Translations under genes and position numbers: made by a program
Part shown: positions 47,185 to 57,093 of the stretch, in pieces
Position numbering within the stretch: position 1 is the stretch's first letter
Layout of the letters: each line of letters begins with the position of its first letter
NCBI GenBank assembly: GCA_037074705.1
Contig: CM073594.1
Location: forward strand, 78,803,009 to 78,867,008
Reading direction: 5' to 3'
Origin: Zhengitettix transpicula
Lineage: Eukaryota; Arthropoda; Insecta; Orthoptera; Tetrigidae
Length of the DNA: 64,000 nucleotides
The notes under the pieces: generated by a model
Told to the model about the DNA's origin: nothing
What the model saw: the letters and a program-made list of their open reading frames with translations, nothing else
The model's database searches: none

Positions 47185-49161
47185 AATATGTTGAGTATAA
47201 AATTTGTTAATCAAACTGAAGAAAAATGAAAACTGTTATAACAAACTAAAATATATAATTTGAAAGTTCAAATTCGTAATTTGGTAATCAAGTAAAAAAT
47301 AGTTGAATAGGAACAATTACCCATATATGTTATTCCATTAAGTAATCCTTTGTCAACATTTGAGAGATCTAAATCACACTCAGCAGATGGTAACAAATAT
47401 GATACAGATGTTGTATCAAATACATTAGTCCAATTTGCTACTACTGTAGCAAGTAACATAAAATAATGGAATTTTCCATATCCTAAATAAAAGGAAACAA
47501 ACATTTATAGTGTGTCATGTTGAAATCAGAGCATTTAATTTTAGTAAAAACAGTAAAAATGTATTTTTAAAAGGATAATATTGTATTTAATTTTTGGAAA
47601 ACTCCAGGTATAAACAGCTTTCATTCAGCAGCATACATTATTTAAAAACTGGTTATCTATCAACTATTGACCTATGTTACAATTATAATTATTATGTAAA
47701 TCTCATAATGTTATTATGGTGTACCACCTTGCTGTCTCATTTCGTTCAGTTCTGTATTTAGTTTATTTATATTATTTCTCTGAGCTATTATTATATTGAT
47801 TTAGGTACATCAGAATTGTAAAACAAAATCAACTGGGAGCAATGAAATTATGAAACTTACAACTAATTACTAATATTAAGGGAACAAAGGTTTTAAGAAT
47901 GAAAGTCATAAGGAAATCATTTTGTTTGTCAATAGGCTACGATATTATATGCTGATAATATAACTTGTAACACTAAAAAAATAATTATTAAATGATTACA
48001 ACTTTCATTATAATATGAATTTAATTTGTTAAATGATTTCAATTACTTTGATTATTATTAATTTAGATTTACAAACTCATTTTCCCAGGGTTGTGGTGGG
48101 TAATGAGAACTGTGACCCTCAGTCAATTATGTGTAGCTTGTTTACATATGCTCAACTCATTGAAGTAAGACTAAGCAAGAGAAAATTTTTATTTGATTAT
48201 GCAGTATATGTATTTACTCACATATTTTCGAATGATGATTGGCTTCTTGTAGTGGACTTTTGTGGATGATAACAGATTCAAATTGGATTTATTGTCTGAC
48301 ACAAGTCTGACATTCTTAGGTGAGTGCTAAGCCTACTCCAGAATTTACAAAGACTATACTACACTTGTGTCTCTTTCAAGATTAACAAAGACCAGAAACT
48401 TGCTTCATCCTGCATAAAGAAATACTTCCCCAAGACAGTAATAATGTTCTAAATTACTTCTTTTAATCAGTCTCAAAGAATTGTTTATGTGGACTTGACA
48501 AAAGAGATATGCCCCTAAATGACTTGAGTGTTGATTCTGTAGAGTGGCCTGGTATTTTAAGTACAAGAAAGGAAATCAACCTGGTTATAAATTTTCAATT
48601 TTCATTTTTCAGAGTGTGTGGGATTTTCATAAATATTACACACTTTCTCTAAAATTTCAATAGTTAATAATTATATCAAAAAAATATTAAAACTCAACAT
48701 TTTGTACCAGATTTTAAAGGAGAGAATGTAGATATAATGGGTAAATGGGCTTTATTCAATATCTCAAAAAATTAAGAGTTGCCCCCATGGGAGTTCTAGT
48801 CTCATAATCCCACTTTGTAGAGGTGGCTCTGATTTTTATTCATGTTTTGTTTGACCAGGTTTATGTATGATACTGACAAGATTGCTATTTATTGCACAGA
48901 ATCTGCAGCATTACACTTGTATATCTTATATTTCTTTCTGCCTAAATTGGAAGGAGGTTAGAACGCACCTCAATTACAAGCTATTATTATTAGGGAAATA
49001 ATATTAGGGAAAATTTATTCTGTGTAATTTAAATCACTATTTTGTACCTGTTTCTGCAATTGCAGTCTCAAAATCAATTGCTCTTGACTGTTGGCTTTGG
49101 ATTCCACTTCCTGTTGTCATATCATTTCCATTAACACTGTAAACTTCTGTTTGACGATTTT
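32929..49161 (-). CDS. SV2-like MFS transporter, tandem paralogue 2 (start exon not found)
   Basis: Coding exons in transcript order: 49048-49161, 47321-47482, 46552-46714, 43002-43123, 42273-42511, 41829-42010, 41322-41496, 37979-38093, 37205-37364, 33031-33158 and 32929-32957. Together they give 1589 nt, entering in phase 1: 528 codons plus TGA. Eight exons have exactly the same length as those of paralogue 1, and all junction phases match. Motifs: IDFETAIAETG, YGKFHYFMLL (TM1), LPSAECDLDLS, motif A GFLSDTLGRKMFL, FFPESPKYLMSCGR, DVFPTNLR and MFGEIGAFLGNLFFP (TM11). The TM7-TM8 loop has sequons NIT and NDT. The C-terminus is shorter: ACAAVTLLV-stop replaces VAALCYLLPNTNKSSLK. The start exon should lie right of 49161; ATG at about 49118-49120 or the open frame upstream of the acceptor are alternatives. 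Introns hold SINE, hairpin, LTR and Helitron-like insertions. Confidence 0.86.
33364..34010 (+). pseudogene. Penelope-like endonuclease remnant with inverted tail
   Basis: The plus strand at about 33632-33990 reads LPYTGQTTIKIGGMLRRHN, TVFKPQMKLKNILISVKNKI and, after a frameshift, LNYIGQTMRTEEHRCSEY. This is the PLE pre-endonuclease region and the YIG motif with its Arg/His pair. 33364-33624 read on the minus strand resembles the PLE post-endonuclease tail, giving the inverted arrangement seen at 19 kb. Located in an intron of SV2-like paralogue 2. Confidence 0.65.
34455..35186 (+). mobile_element. LTR family Z, copy 1: LTR + PBS + second short LTR end
   Basis: Starts TGCAATGCCAATTA; the first terminus is near 35098-35103 (ATTACC). 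TAAATGGCGCTTCACGTGAGG (35104-35124) follows, a decayed tRNA-Lys-type PBS. Then ~60 bp resembling the LTR 3' end closes with ATTACA at 35181-35186. It is ATAT-flanked on both sides. The body 34480-35030 matches 57120-57720. Confidence 0.7.
35400..36540. repeat. Composite of dispersed repeats (family T and PLE-end-like segments)
   Basis: 35967-35986 (gtgggacaagtaccaaatgc) and ctataagaggggag at about 36140 are shared with 23.5-24 kb and 60 kb. At 36413-36443, CTGACGA is followed by a 6-bp stem (36421-36426 with 36434-36439) and GAAA. Its inverse-strand neighbour (36325-36365) has a similar arrangement ending GAAACGTCA. Long ORFs here have no recognisable domain. Confidence 0.5.
36997..37048. repeat. 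(TA)n microsatellite
   Basis: Two TA tracts separated by AATTA, in the intron preceding the penultimate-but-one exon of SV2-like paralogue 2. Confidence 0.95.
38195..38490. repeat. Hairpin repeat family H, copy 5
   Basis: Two arms around a TA tract (38281-38301). The right arm contains ttcaggaaggag, the gcctctgaaaatttgaagaa block and AATTTCAGGTAAGCC. A second partial arm with ttggtccagtctggc follows at 38470. Confidence 0.65.
39005..39340 (+). other. Unrecognised coding-like fragment
   Basis: An ATG at 39124 opens a 49-codon frame (MESEPENYAEAYLELLSRNN...) to TAA at 39271. The same frame continues with protein-like composition for another 20 codons, and the upstream part of the same frame is also protein-like but interrupted. 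It is richer in GC than its surroundings. I do not recognise a family; a decayed transposon ORF is the likeliest explanation. Confidence 0.3.
39926..39970 (-). tRNA. Truncated tRNA-like module (3' half) of SINE copy 3
   Basis: Only the acceptor 3' strand, T arm and 3' side of the anticodon arm remain. The break falls in the anticodon loop region. Confidence 0.5.
40062..40134 (+). tRNA. tRNA-like module of SINE copy 4, Ser-type, anticodon ACT
   Basis: Cloverleaf intact apart from G-to-A changes relative to the 3116 copy (acceptor GACCCAG and GACGTC in the D/anticodon region). A and B boxes are kept. Probably a SINE head, as for the other copies. Confidence 0.52.
40405..40592. repeat. Foldback MITE-like element, ~70-bp arms
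   Basis: ggtcctaaattagaataaag at 40409-40428 has its inverse at about 40561-40580, and the match continues through tatgggtcac and aatcaggacat to the aaaaatcac inner ends. The spacer is about 45 bp (ggtccgagagtgacatctct...). It is intronic in SV2-like paralogue 2. Confidence 0.85.
41099..41151. repeat. (TA)n microsatellite
   Basis: About 26 TA units, 170 bp downstream (in gene sense) of an exon of SV2-like paralogue 2. Confidence 0.97.
43995..44659 (+). mobile_element. Helitron-like non-autonomous unit 1
   Basis: Starts TCTAATAAATAAAGCAG after an A and ends in a hairpin plus CTAT (degenerate CTAG). Contains no ORF. Head-to-tail with unit 2. Confidence 0.6.
44660..45400 (+). mobile_element. 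Helitron-like non-autonomous unit 2
   Basis: Starts TCTAATAAATAAAGCAG, shares blocks with unit 1 across its length, and ends GCTGGGCACCCAGCTAG followed by T. The end forms a perfect 6-bp hairpin and CTAG. A|T insertion with 5' TC, terminal hairpin and CTRR is the Helitron signature; a full-length Rep/helicase is absent. Confidence 0.68.
46185..46512. repeat. Hairpin repeat family H, copy 6, with (TA)n
   Basis: The left arm (46195-46345) and right arm (46350-46473) are inverse copies; both outer ends read accaatattgca. The minus-strand core is ttcctgaagaaggaggctg followed by a perfect GGAGGCT/AGCCTCC stem and AAAA. (TA)n follows at 46476-46512. It abuts an LTR family Z terminus. Confidence 0.8.
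47129..47180. repeat. (TA)n microsatellite
   Basis: About 25 TA units in the intron between two exons of SV2-like paralogue 2. Confidence 0.97.
47520..49040. other. Intron of SV2-like paralogue 2, nothing recognised
   Basis: No recognisable coding or repeat signature. One 78-codon ORF at 48033 lacks any domain and is likely chance. Confidence 0.45.
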
Positions 49162-49315
49162 CTTTAATAAGAAATAAACAATAGCTTAGTTTATTATATT
49201 CCATATACCTAAAAATACCAGTTTTAAGCAAATGAACAAAATAATGAACAAAATATAAATTATGTTAACACTTAAGGAAAATGTCACAAGGTCAAATTAA
49301 ATAACACATTTAGCT

Positions 49316-49510
49316 AGGAAAGAGAGAAAGTGAAGTCGACTTACCCTAAATTCAATAGTTGGTCCAGTCGGACTGAAAATTTTTTTGAAACTCCGTCAGG
49401 AAGGAAGGTTTGAACTGTATGCCGGATGGGCATGAAACGTATATATATATATTTCATGCCCATCCAGCATGCAGTTAAAACCTTCCTTCCTGATGGAGTT
49501 TTTTAGGTAT
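49316..49510. repeat. Hairpin repeat family H, copy 7
   Basis: Inverse arms around a short TA tract (49441-49451). The left arm on the minus strand contains TTCCTGACGGAG and TAGGGTAAGTCG; the right arm keeps only the distal portion. Confidence 0.65.
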
Positions 49511-49529
49511 ATATATAGCAAAGAAAATC

Positions 49530-49680
49530 TTTACTTGAAGTTTTGCCAGCTATGCTCAGTATTCAATACTTGTATGAATCTGCAGTTACAAGTGTTGATG
49601 CAGCATAACTTTTACAGAATTCCAGTAAAGCTATTACTGCATTCAAAAATTTACTAAGGCCTTTTGAGGAACTATTTAAC
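49530..49680 (+). repeat. Dispersed repeat, inverse copy at 51630-51730
   Basis: ttacaagtgttgatgcagca at about 49587-49606 and the following ~80 bp are matched in inverse at about 51640-51725. No domain is recognisable in either reading. Confidence 0.65.
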
Positions 49681-50195
49681 TATATAAGACCCATTGATCT
49701 TTATTTGTTCCATATTTGTGTTGCCATCAGTGCCATTGTTCTGGCATTCTTGTGCAGGTATTAACAAAGTTGATTTCGTACAGGGAAGAAAAGTGAGGAT
49801 TTAATTGTTTGAAATTAAAATTTGTTACGTCTTATATATAAAAATTAACTTAATGTAACTTATTTATTCATTTATATATTATAATTTAAGTCAGAACAAT
49901 ATAGATATTATAAATTAAAAGTATACCCCAAATAGGTTGTCTTTTTCCTTCTTCGTCTTTAAAAAAACAATGTTAATGTGATCGTATAAGTGTAGTTTCA
50001 GGTAAGACGCGCGACACGAATAGTGTACAGCTCCATAAGAGACAATGTACGTCGAGCCGCGCGACCAATAAAATCGCGTTTCTCTATGCGTACGAGGCAT
50101 TACAGGGCAGTTCGTCCGCTATAAGGCTCTCGTCTCAAATAGCTTGCTCTCGATGCGCAAGAAGGAGACTTCATTCTGTTCTGTTCTCCATGGCA

Positions 50196-51180
50196 CTACA
50201 GCCCATTTAGAACCTTGGTATCGTCAACAATTCCTCTCCGCCGTTTGCGATCCAAGGCGTGACTCCGCCACTTCCGGACGTCTTGCCATTTTTTCCGCTG
50301 TCTTCTATTAGGTTGCCTTCCTTCCAGGTTGTTCTTTGACACCCTTCGCGCTGCCTTGTCTGCGGCATGCGTTCCAGGTGCCCCAGCCATCGCAGACAAG
50401 GCCTGTCATAATTTCGGTGACAAGTGTTGGTTTGTTGTAACGGGAGAACAGTTCGCTGTTTGTTCGTCGCCTCCATTCACCTTGCTCTCGTAGAGGACCC
50501 CACAGGTGCGCAGAGCTCCCTTTTCCCAGCAATAAATCAGACGCTTGACAAAGGTGTTGGAATATTATCTTCAGTTTGGTGATTCTCTCAAAAGTTACCT
50601 GTCGCGTAACTAATCGGTGGATGCGGCGAAGATTCACGATCACAATACAAAACTGAGCTCAGGTGGGACGAGCGGTGCGCCACATTAATGTCGCCCGCAA
50701 CGTGTAGCTAATTTCAGGTCAACCAATGTAAGCCACTTGCAGATAGTAGCGACAGCAGTATTCCATAACCCCATAACCTCTTCCTCCTATTTTCCGACGG
50801 ATACTAAGGCTAAGTTGTCCAGAAAACCAACGGTTTGAGTACCGCAGCTAAGCTATTTTGGAACGTCGCCGGTGATGATGTAGGTCTTAAGTGAGGTCAT
50901 GGATACCAGTTACGTTTATTTTCCTGATGTATGATGGAGCTAAGTACGTGCATGATGCAGTTGCTTTTCGCGTTCCTCACGTGCATATTGACGATAGCAG
51001 TGTACTTCTTAGATACTCCCCAACGTTTGACTTCGATAGCCTCTTGAGCTTCATCAACTACAAGTTTAATGGCATCGACCGTTGATCTCGCCTTCCGAAA
51101 ACCATACTGGTTTTTCGAGTGATCTTGATTTAGTTCACTGAATGCTTCCAGCCATAAGTAGATTATCCTTTCCAACGCTA
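50196..51180 (-). pseudogene. LINE RT fragment and LINE C-terminus
   Basis: The minus strand, in order: YGFRKARSTVDAIKLVVDEA with AIEVKRWG (about 50990-51110; R1/I-group-like RT motif 2), then GPLREQGEWRRRTNSELF (about 50450-50510) and CLRWLGHLERMP (about 50350-50390), ending near GIVDDTKVLNGL-stop at 50196. The RWLGHLERM tail is usual in RTE-like elements, so this may be two different LINEs joined. Stops and frameshifts present. Confidence 0.65.
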
Positions 51181-51779
51181 TACCTATAGAGTCTAAATAA
51201 GCATATTGACCGATATGACCCTGAATAATTGGGCGAATGTTTCCCCATCGACAGTAGAACTTGTTTGCTAATATTCCACCTCAGAGACCTCGTAAACTGT
51301 GACGTGACTTTGTAAAAATAATTTATGTTAACAGGAGAGAGGGATAAAATAGATGGATACCTGAAGCTGAAGACCAGTGTAATCATGTCGGTGTTGGATT
51401 AAAACTACTTCAAGGACAGCTATAAATTAATATTTATTACAAATATATTTGATGATATGTTTAATTCTTAATATATATTTTAACATGAAAATAGGTGTGG
51501 CAGGTTTAGAGTTCATGTTTCATTGTTCAGATATTCGTTTGGCAGCTACAGTCTAAAAATAGGTCAAGCACGCAGCTGTGCTTGTTGGCATGGATTTGGC
51601 CTCAGTTCAAAGCCGGGAGTGTTTATCTGATAAAAAATAGTTCCTCGAAAGGCCTAAGTAAATTTTTGAATGCAGTAATAGCTTTACTGGAATTTTGTAA
51701 AAGTTATGCTGCGTCAACACTTGTAACAGTTTTGTCAATTGACCAGTGGAGTTGTGTCGCTCTAGGCTCTTCTTAGCAC

Positions 51780-52560
51780 TTGAAGAAAGGGACAAGGGTC
51801 CCAGAAATGTTGTATGGTATTTATATACTCATGGCAAAGCATGGTTGTTTTAGTAAATATCTCTATAGGTTAAAGATTGTGGACAGTCCCATGTGCGTGA
51901 GCTGTGGTAAGGAGGAGGAAGACGTTGAACACGCTTTTTTCAAATGCCCTCATCCTGAAAATCTAAGAAATATTGTTAGAGACGAAGTAGAGATTGAAAT
52001 AACACCTGCCAATCTGGTTTCTGTGATGCTGGAGTCAGCAGACAGTGGAAGGCGATCAGCAAACACGCCGCTACGGTTATATAGGAGATACGCAAAGTTG
52101 AAAAGGAGAATAGTCCATAATAGCCACAGTTGAGACCGCTTCCTACGAAGTAATGTCATATATGTACGTGACCATTTTTCTTGAGTTGGCTTGAGTTGGT
52201 GCTGTGGCAGGATCTCATGTTACTCGAAACCTGGACGGACAGTGAGTTGTTGTCCTCAGCGCTTCTTTTGCATAGCGTGAGTTTAAGGGGAAGAGGCGGC
52301 CACTTTGGCTCTCTCGAACGTTCCATGGTTTTAGCATATAGCTGTTGGCGAAGGTGGGAGAATACCTCCCTCTGTTGAACCCTTCGTCCACTGCTTTGCT
52401 AGTTTAGTTCTTATATAGTGGTGCCTTCAGACACATCTTCCCTCCTGGAACTCCTAGAACTATTCTATGTTCTAACCCTTCTGTATTTCTATCCTATCTT
52501 CTAGTTTGTTGGTGATTGCTTAATATCAATAAACGTAGTCTTGTAAACTTTGACAGCGTA
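51780..52560 (+). pseudogene. R1/I-type LINE ORF2 C-terminus and 3' UTR
   Basis: A 117-codon open frame (51780-52133) reads HGCFSKYLYRLKI then CVSCGKEEEDVEHAFFKCP, the C-terminal CCHC-type knuckle of R1/LOA/I-group LINEs, then the usual basic tail and stop. The following ~400 bp to an AATAAA-like site near 52530 look like its 3' UTR. The frame is intact but the 5' part is absent. Confidence 0.75.
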
Positions 52561-53142
52561 TGACAGAGTATTATTTAATACTTTAATTGAGGACTTGGGT
52601 AAGATGACATTTTATAAACATACTGTAATAATTTGTGAATTTTCTTCAAGAATATAAAATTTATATTAAAAGGCTGATAATTGATAAAATGTTAATTTTA
52701 GTAATTAAAGCAATTTTTTAATCAGTAGTCAAATTTAAATAAGAAAGTAATTTTTCGGTTTCAAAAATGAAAATTAAAGTTTTTTTAAAGAGTTAAAAAT
52801 ATTGACTTAAGTATAAATCGTTAAAATGTAAATAAATTCCAATTTTTTTCGTCAATTATTCAAACAAAAATTAGTGTTCCAGTTATTCAGTGTTACATTA
52901 ACACAACTTTATTTTAACCAAGTTGACCTTGATGTATTTTCTTCTTGACTTGATGTGTAATTTTATATATTTTTTAATTTCAGCTGATGAAAAATTTTGA
53001 AAGCCACTTTTTTTAAAAAATAAAGATGAGGAGTTGATGTAAGACCGACCAACTCCAGGACTGATTTTTGGTTTGAATTATTTAACAACTTGCAGTCCAG
53101 AGATATACTTGTGTTGTAAAAATTTTTCCTTGGACAGATATA

Positions 53143-54330
53143 CCACTGTAAACAAAAAGTAAGGTGAATTTATTTATAAAATATAAATTCTTTATTTATT
53201 CTTCCAAATCAATTTCATCCCCTTCAATGTAATCCCCGTCCGATAAAACGCACTTTTTTCAACGCTTTTCCAGTCCTCGAAACAGTCGGAATAGTCTTTT
53301 TCCGGTATAGCCTTCAAGACCTTCTTCGATTCGGTTTTTATCTCCTCGTGTCAAAACGGCGTCCCCGCATTGGCCTTTTGAGTTTCCTAAATAGCCAGAA
53401 GTCGTACGGAGCCAAATCAGGCGAATACGGTGGTTGCGGAACGATATGAGTCGAGTTTTTGGCAAAAAAGTCGCGAAGAACCAATGCAGTATGACATGGT
53501 GCATTATCGTGATGAAGGAACCAAGAGTTGTTCGCCCATAATTCCGGCCGTTTCGGACGAATAGCTTCACGCAAACGACGCATAACGCTCAAATAATATT
53601 CTTTGTTGACAGTTTGGCCCGGCGGAAGGAATTCATAGTGCACCACACCACGATAATCAAAGAAAACTGTCAACATGACCTTGATTTTCGATCGACTTTG
53701 CCGTGGTCTTTTCGGTCTTGCTTCACCTTTTGCACGATATACGCTGGATTAGTCGGTGGTTTCAGGGTCGTATGCGTAAATCCAAGTCTCGTCTCCAGTA
53801 ATGATGCATTTCAAATGGTCCTGATTAGTCAGACAGCGAAGTTTCACACACATCAACAGGACGATTTTGGCACCAATCGAGACTTGACGCGTTTGAGACA
53901 CAAAACATTCTTCAAAATGGTTTGGGCTGAGCCAAATGATATTCCAACACTATCAGAGAGATCTCTAATTGTCCATCGACGATTTTCAAGCACCAAATCT
54001 TTGATTTTTTGGACGTGGCGTCCAGAGCGCGGTTCGTCTTCAACGCGTTCTCGGCCCTCTTTGAACTCGTACTTATAAACGTTTATTTGTGCCATAGTTT
54101 GATCAACAAAGACCGCAACATTTTCAACGTGTCCGCACAAGAATATTCGTTCCGCAAACAAAATTTGATGCAAGTTCTTTGCTCAACAAAATCACCCATT
54201 GCAAATTAAGAAACAGACGCTTGGCAAATATTATAGACAGTCCTACCAACCCAGGGGAAAAAATTTACCTGCCATCCTAATACCCGGGAGTTTTAAATGA
54301 CAATTTCACCTTACTTTTTGATCACAGTGG
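53143..54330 (-). mobile_element. Mariner transposon, full length, with TIRs
   Basis: 1188 bp. The left end CCACTGTAAACAAAAAGTAA and right end (inverse) CCACTGTGATCAAAAAGTAA form TIRs of about 28 bp. TA precedes the left end; the right flank reads TT, consistent with a mutated TA duplication. The transposase lies inside on the minus strand. Confidence 0.88.
53215..54199 (-). pseudogene. Mariner transposase, frameshifted
   Basis: Cut-and-paste transposase of the mariner family. ATG at 54199 opens [17 protein letters not shown] (N-terminal helix-turn-helix). Later frames hold FKEGRERVEDEPRSGR and WTIRDLSDSVGISFGSAQTI (second HTH), ITGDETWIYAYDPE (first catalytic Asp, about 53770-53800), HHDNAPCHTA (second Asp, about 53510) and PPYSPDLAPYDFWLF (third Asp, about 53410; DD34D spacing). 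All three catalytic residues survive, but at least three frameshifts split the ORF, so no functional protein is expected. Length with frames rejoined would be about the usual 330-345 aa. Confidence 0.88.
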
Positions 54331-54334
54331 TTTA

Positions 54335-55190
54335 TGGCAAATTGCAGAAACCCAACTTTATTCTAAATTAAAAATTTTGAAAATTGCAGAAAATTTCTCG
54401 AAACTCTAAATAGCGATTACAAAAATTAATGTTTTTTCATTTCAATTTCATGACAAATAAATCATTGGGGTTAATACTAAATATAACGCAGATATTAATG
54501 TTAATAATAATAATACTAAATACGACCTTCTTACAGACAAACATTAAATCCGCATCGAAAAGTCTGCAACTTTTAAATATACTTTTTATTCGTTATTGTT
54601 TCTCTAATTTGATCTTGACTGTATGATGGCCGTATTTAGTATTGTTACTTCTAATTCCTAAAATTAGCAAGAATTTGTTTACGATTTATTAAAACAGCAC
54701 AACCGTCAACCACCAACTGAGGGCATCAGTTGTTGCCTTCCGGAAGAATTTTAACGTGTTTCCGGTCCGGATTTTCTCCGTTCGTTTTTTCTCCGGTCGG
54801 AGGAATCCGGAACAAAAACGGACGGTGTGAAAGGGGCCAAAACTCTCGAGAACTCCGGCTGCGAGTTGCTCACTAGTAAACGCACCTTAACTGTCAAAAA
54901 TATTAAGACCATTTCTGTTTTTCTTTTAAAAAAACATAACGATGACATCATATTTGAAAAGTACAGATATTTAGTTTTTAAATAACATTCTAAATTTTGT
55001 AGATAGTCAATCATAATTTGAAAAAAATAAAATTGTTATTAGTAGTTTTTTTTACGGACAACAGTTATTTTATAAATGTAATTCTAATATTAATGAATTT
55101 TACAATTAAATCAATAGCATAATAATCTTCGTCATATTTTTTTTTAAAAAACATAAAGATAGTCTTAGTATTTTTGATTTCCGTTATGTT
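54335..55190. other. Unassigned stretch between mariner and PLE scrap
   Basis: AT rich, with a GC-richer patch at 54720-54880 containing tccggtccggattttctccg-like repeats. No recognised ORF domain. Confidence 0.45.
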
Positions 55191-55204
55191 GTTTTCAAAT
55201 TAGT

Positions 55205-55505
55205 TACAATGAGCGCTCATTTTGTTATATCGGCCAAACTAAGCGATCTTTGTTAACTTGAATTAAGGAGCATAAAGCTAATGTAAATTTTTATGTAATA
55301 AAATTCTCCTATTACTAAACAGTGTTTGGATCTCAATAATTCTTTCAATTTTGACAGTACTGTTATTCTAGATACGGAAGTTGAGTTTTAAAAAGGTTAA
55401 TCCCAGAAATTCTCCATATTAAGTCCAACAAATTTTCTTTAAATGTAAAACAAGCCAAGTCTAATTTAAATTCTACTTATGATGGTTTATTAAATCATCT
55501 TTGAT
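55205..55505 (+). pseudogene. Penelope-like GIY-YIG fragment
   Basis: The plus strand reads FCYIGQTKRSLLT (YIG motif with the Lys/Arg that follows), IKEHKANVN, then FNFDSTVILDTEVEF and RLIPEILHIKSN, the C-terminal pattern of PLE endonucleases. Frameshifted. Confidence 0.7.
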
Positions 55506-55924
55506 AGTTTATATCGTATGTTTGTATTCTTTTTAATGTTTTTACCTTCGGCTAAATTGTTTCAGTCTGGCTCTAGTATCGACAAAGATCACAACTGTTG
55601 ATCTAAATGCCTATTGTTCAAAATTAAGTTCTGTTATTGGACGTTATACATACAATCATAAAACATTGAGAAAAGTTTCTGGTTTATAAGGAACTAACCA
55701 GTTAATTAGAATTTACAGGACCAGTGATGGCAGGGAAAAAAATTGTGTTCATAAAGTCACTTCAAAAATGAGCTCACACCAAGCAAGAAAATAATATGAT
55801 ACAAGTAGAAGAAGAATTTAATAAATATCCAACACTCAGCAATTGAGAGTGAACAATCTCACATATCTGAATATTTATTTTTGTGAGGAAAAGTACACAC
55901 CAAAACAAAATATATAATCTCAAT

Positions 55925-56075
55925 GTTTGATTTACTGTCGTCTGTATTTTTCCCATTCCTCAGTGTATTCATTACTTTCCTCTGAAACTGTTTATCAAGT
56001 TTTTTGTTCATAATTAGCAGAGCATCTACCTTTCTTCCTGCCTCCGGCTCTAGAAGCACAGCGCACTCGTACAAT
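55925..56075 (-). other. Unrecognised open frame, possible exon
   Basis: A minus-strand frame ending near GACGACA|GTAAAT (55935), which could be a splice donor, reads EPEAGRKVDALLIMNKKLDK then QFQRKVMNTLRNGKNTDD. Composition is protein-like. I cannot assign a family, and no partner exon was identified. Confidence 0.2.
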
Positions 56076-56699
56076 GTGATTGATAAAATTTATAAATCAA
56101 CATAAAAATAGTAAACTTTGGTAATTGGTTCGTGATAGTAGTAACATGCTGGCGATTGACAAGAACGTTGTAGAATACATTCAAATTTTGAGTATGATTA
56201 TTTCGGATAACCTGACTGTGATTATTGCAGTTTTGATTAAAATCGTATTTTTTTTAAAAAATCGTAACCAGGGTTTTAAACTTTGAAAGATAAGCCTTTA
56301 CGTAAATCATCAGATATTATTTGTTTACCTGAAGCATCAAATTTCCCGCTGACAGTGTAGATAGCTGCGTTTCGCATGCTTGTTTCTTTCCTATGCATCT
56401 GTTGTCAAGTAGTTAATAATAGTCCTCCAACACGAGATAGCGACTTGGAATTATTTACAATTCACGTAGATATCTGCGAGGCCCTGTTCATAAAGTTTGT
56501 AGCTGTCATGAAACGCTATAAACATATACAACAGGTAAGTGATTACATTTAAAACAGACCAGGAAGTAAAATCGTGAAATTATACGCAATTTAAGTAATA
56601 ATCTGTATCCTTAAAATGAGAGCAACTTTTCGAAAAGCGAAAAACGGTTCTTTCTATTCCACTGTTGACACACTAGTTTTTCATCCGATTATTCTGGTG

Positions 56700-56945
56700 A
56701 GAACAACCGTTATCAAAAAGTTAAATGCAATGGAGTAAAATCGAATCCAGTTTTGGTTGAGCATGGTATACCACAAGGGAGTAAGTTAGGTCCCTTATTA
56801 TTTGTTCTATATATAACAGTGAATTATGGAAATCTGTAGAATACATGTTTTCTGGTGACAATCTTATACATGTATCTGGATGTGATATTAGCGTAAATAT
56901 TGAAACCATAAAGAGAGAGTTTTTAATGTGGGAACCTTTATTCTT
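56700..56945 (+). pseudogene. LINE RT palm fragment
   Basis: The plus strand reads VKCNGVKSNPVLVEHGIPQG with SKLGPLLFVLYI, then after a short break FSGDNLIHVSGCD where the family has FADDT. The catalytic pair is thus destroyed. Confidence 0.7.
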
Positions 56946-57093
56946 TCTTCCTCCTGATTATAACGACATTTAATTTTGAAGGGTTAACCACATATAAAGA
57001 GATTAGGATCTTTTATAAAAATGATAACTTGAAATATTTAATAATATATATAGAAATTTTAATATAATAAAAAAAATTATTTACAAAATATAT

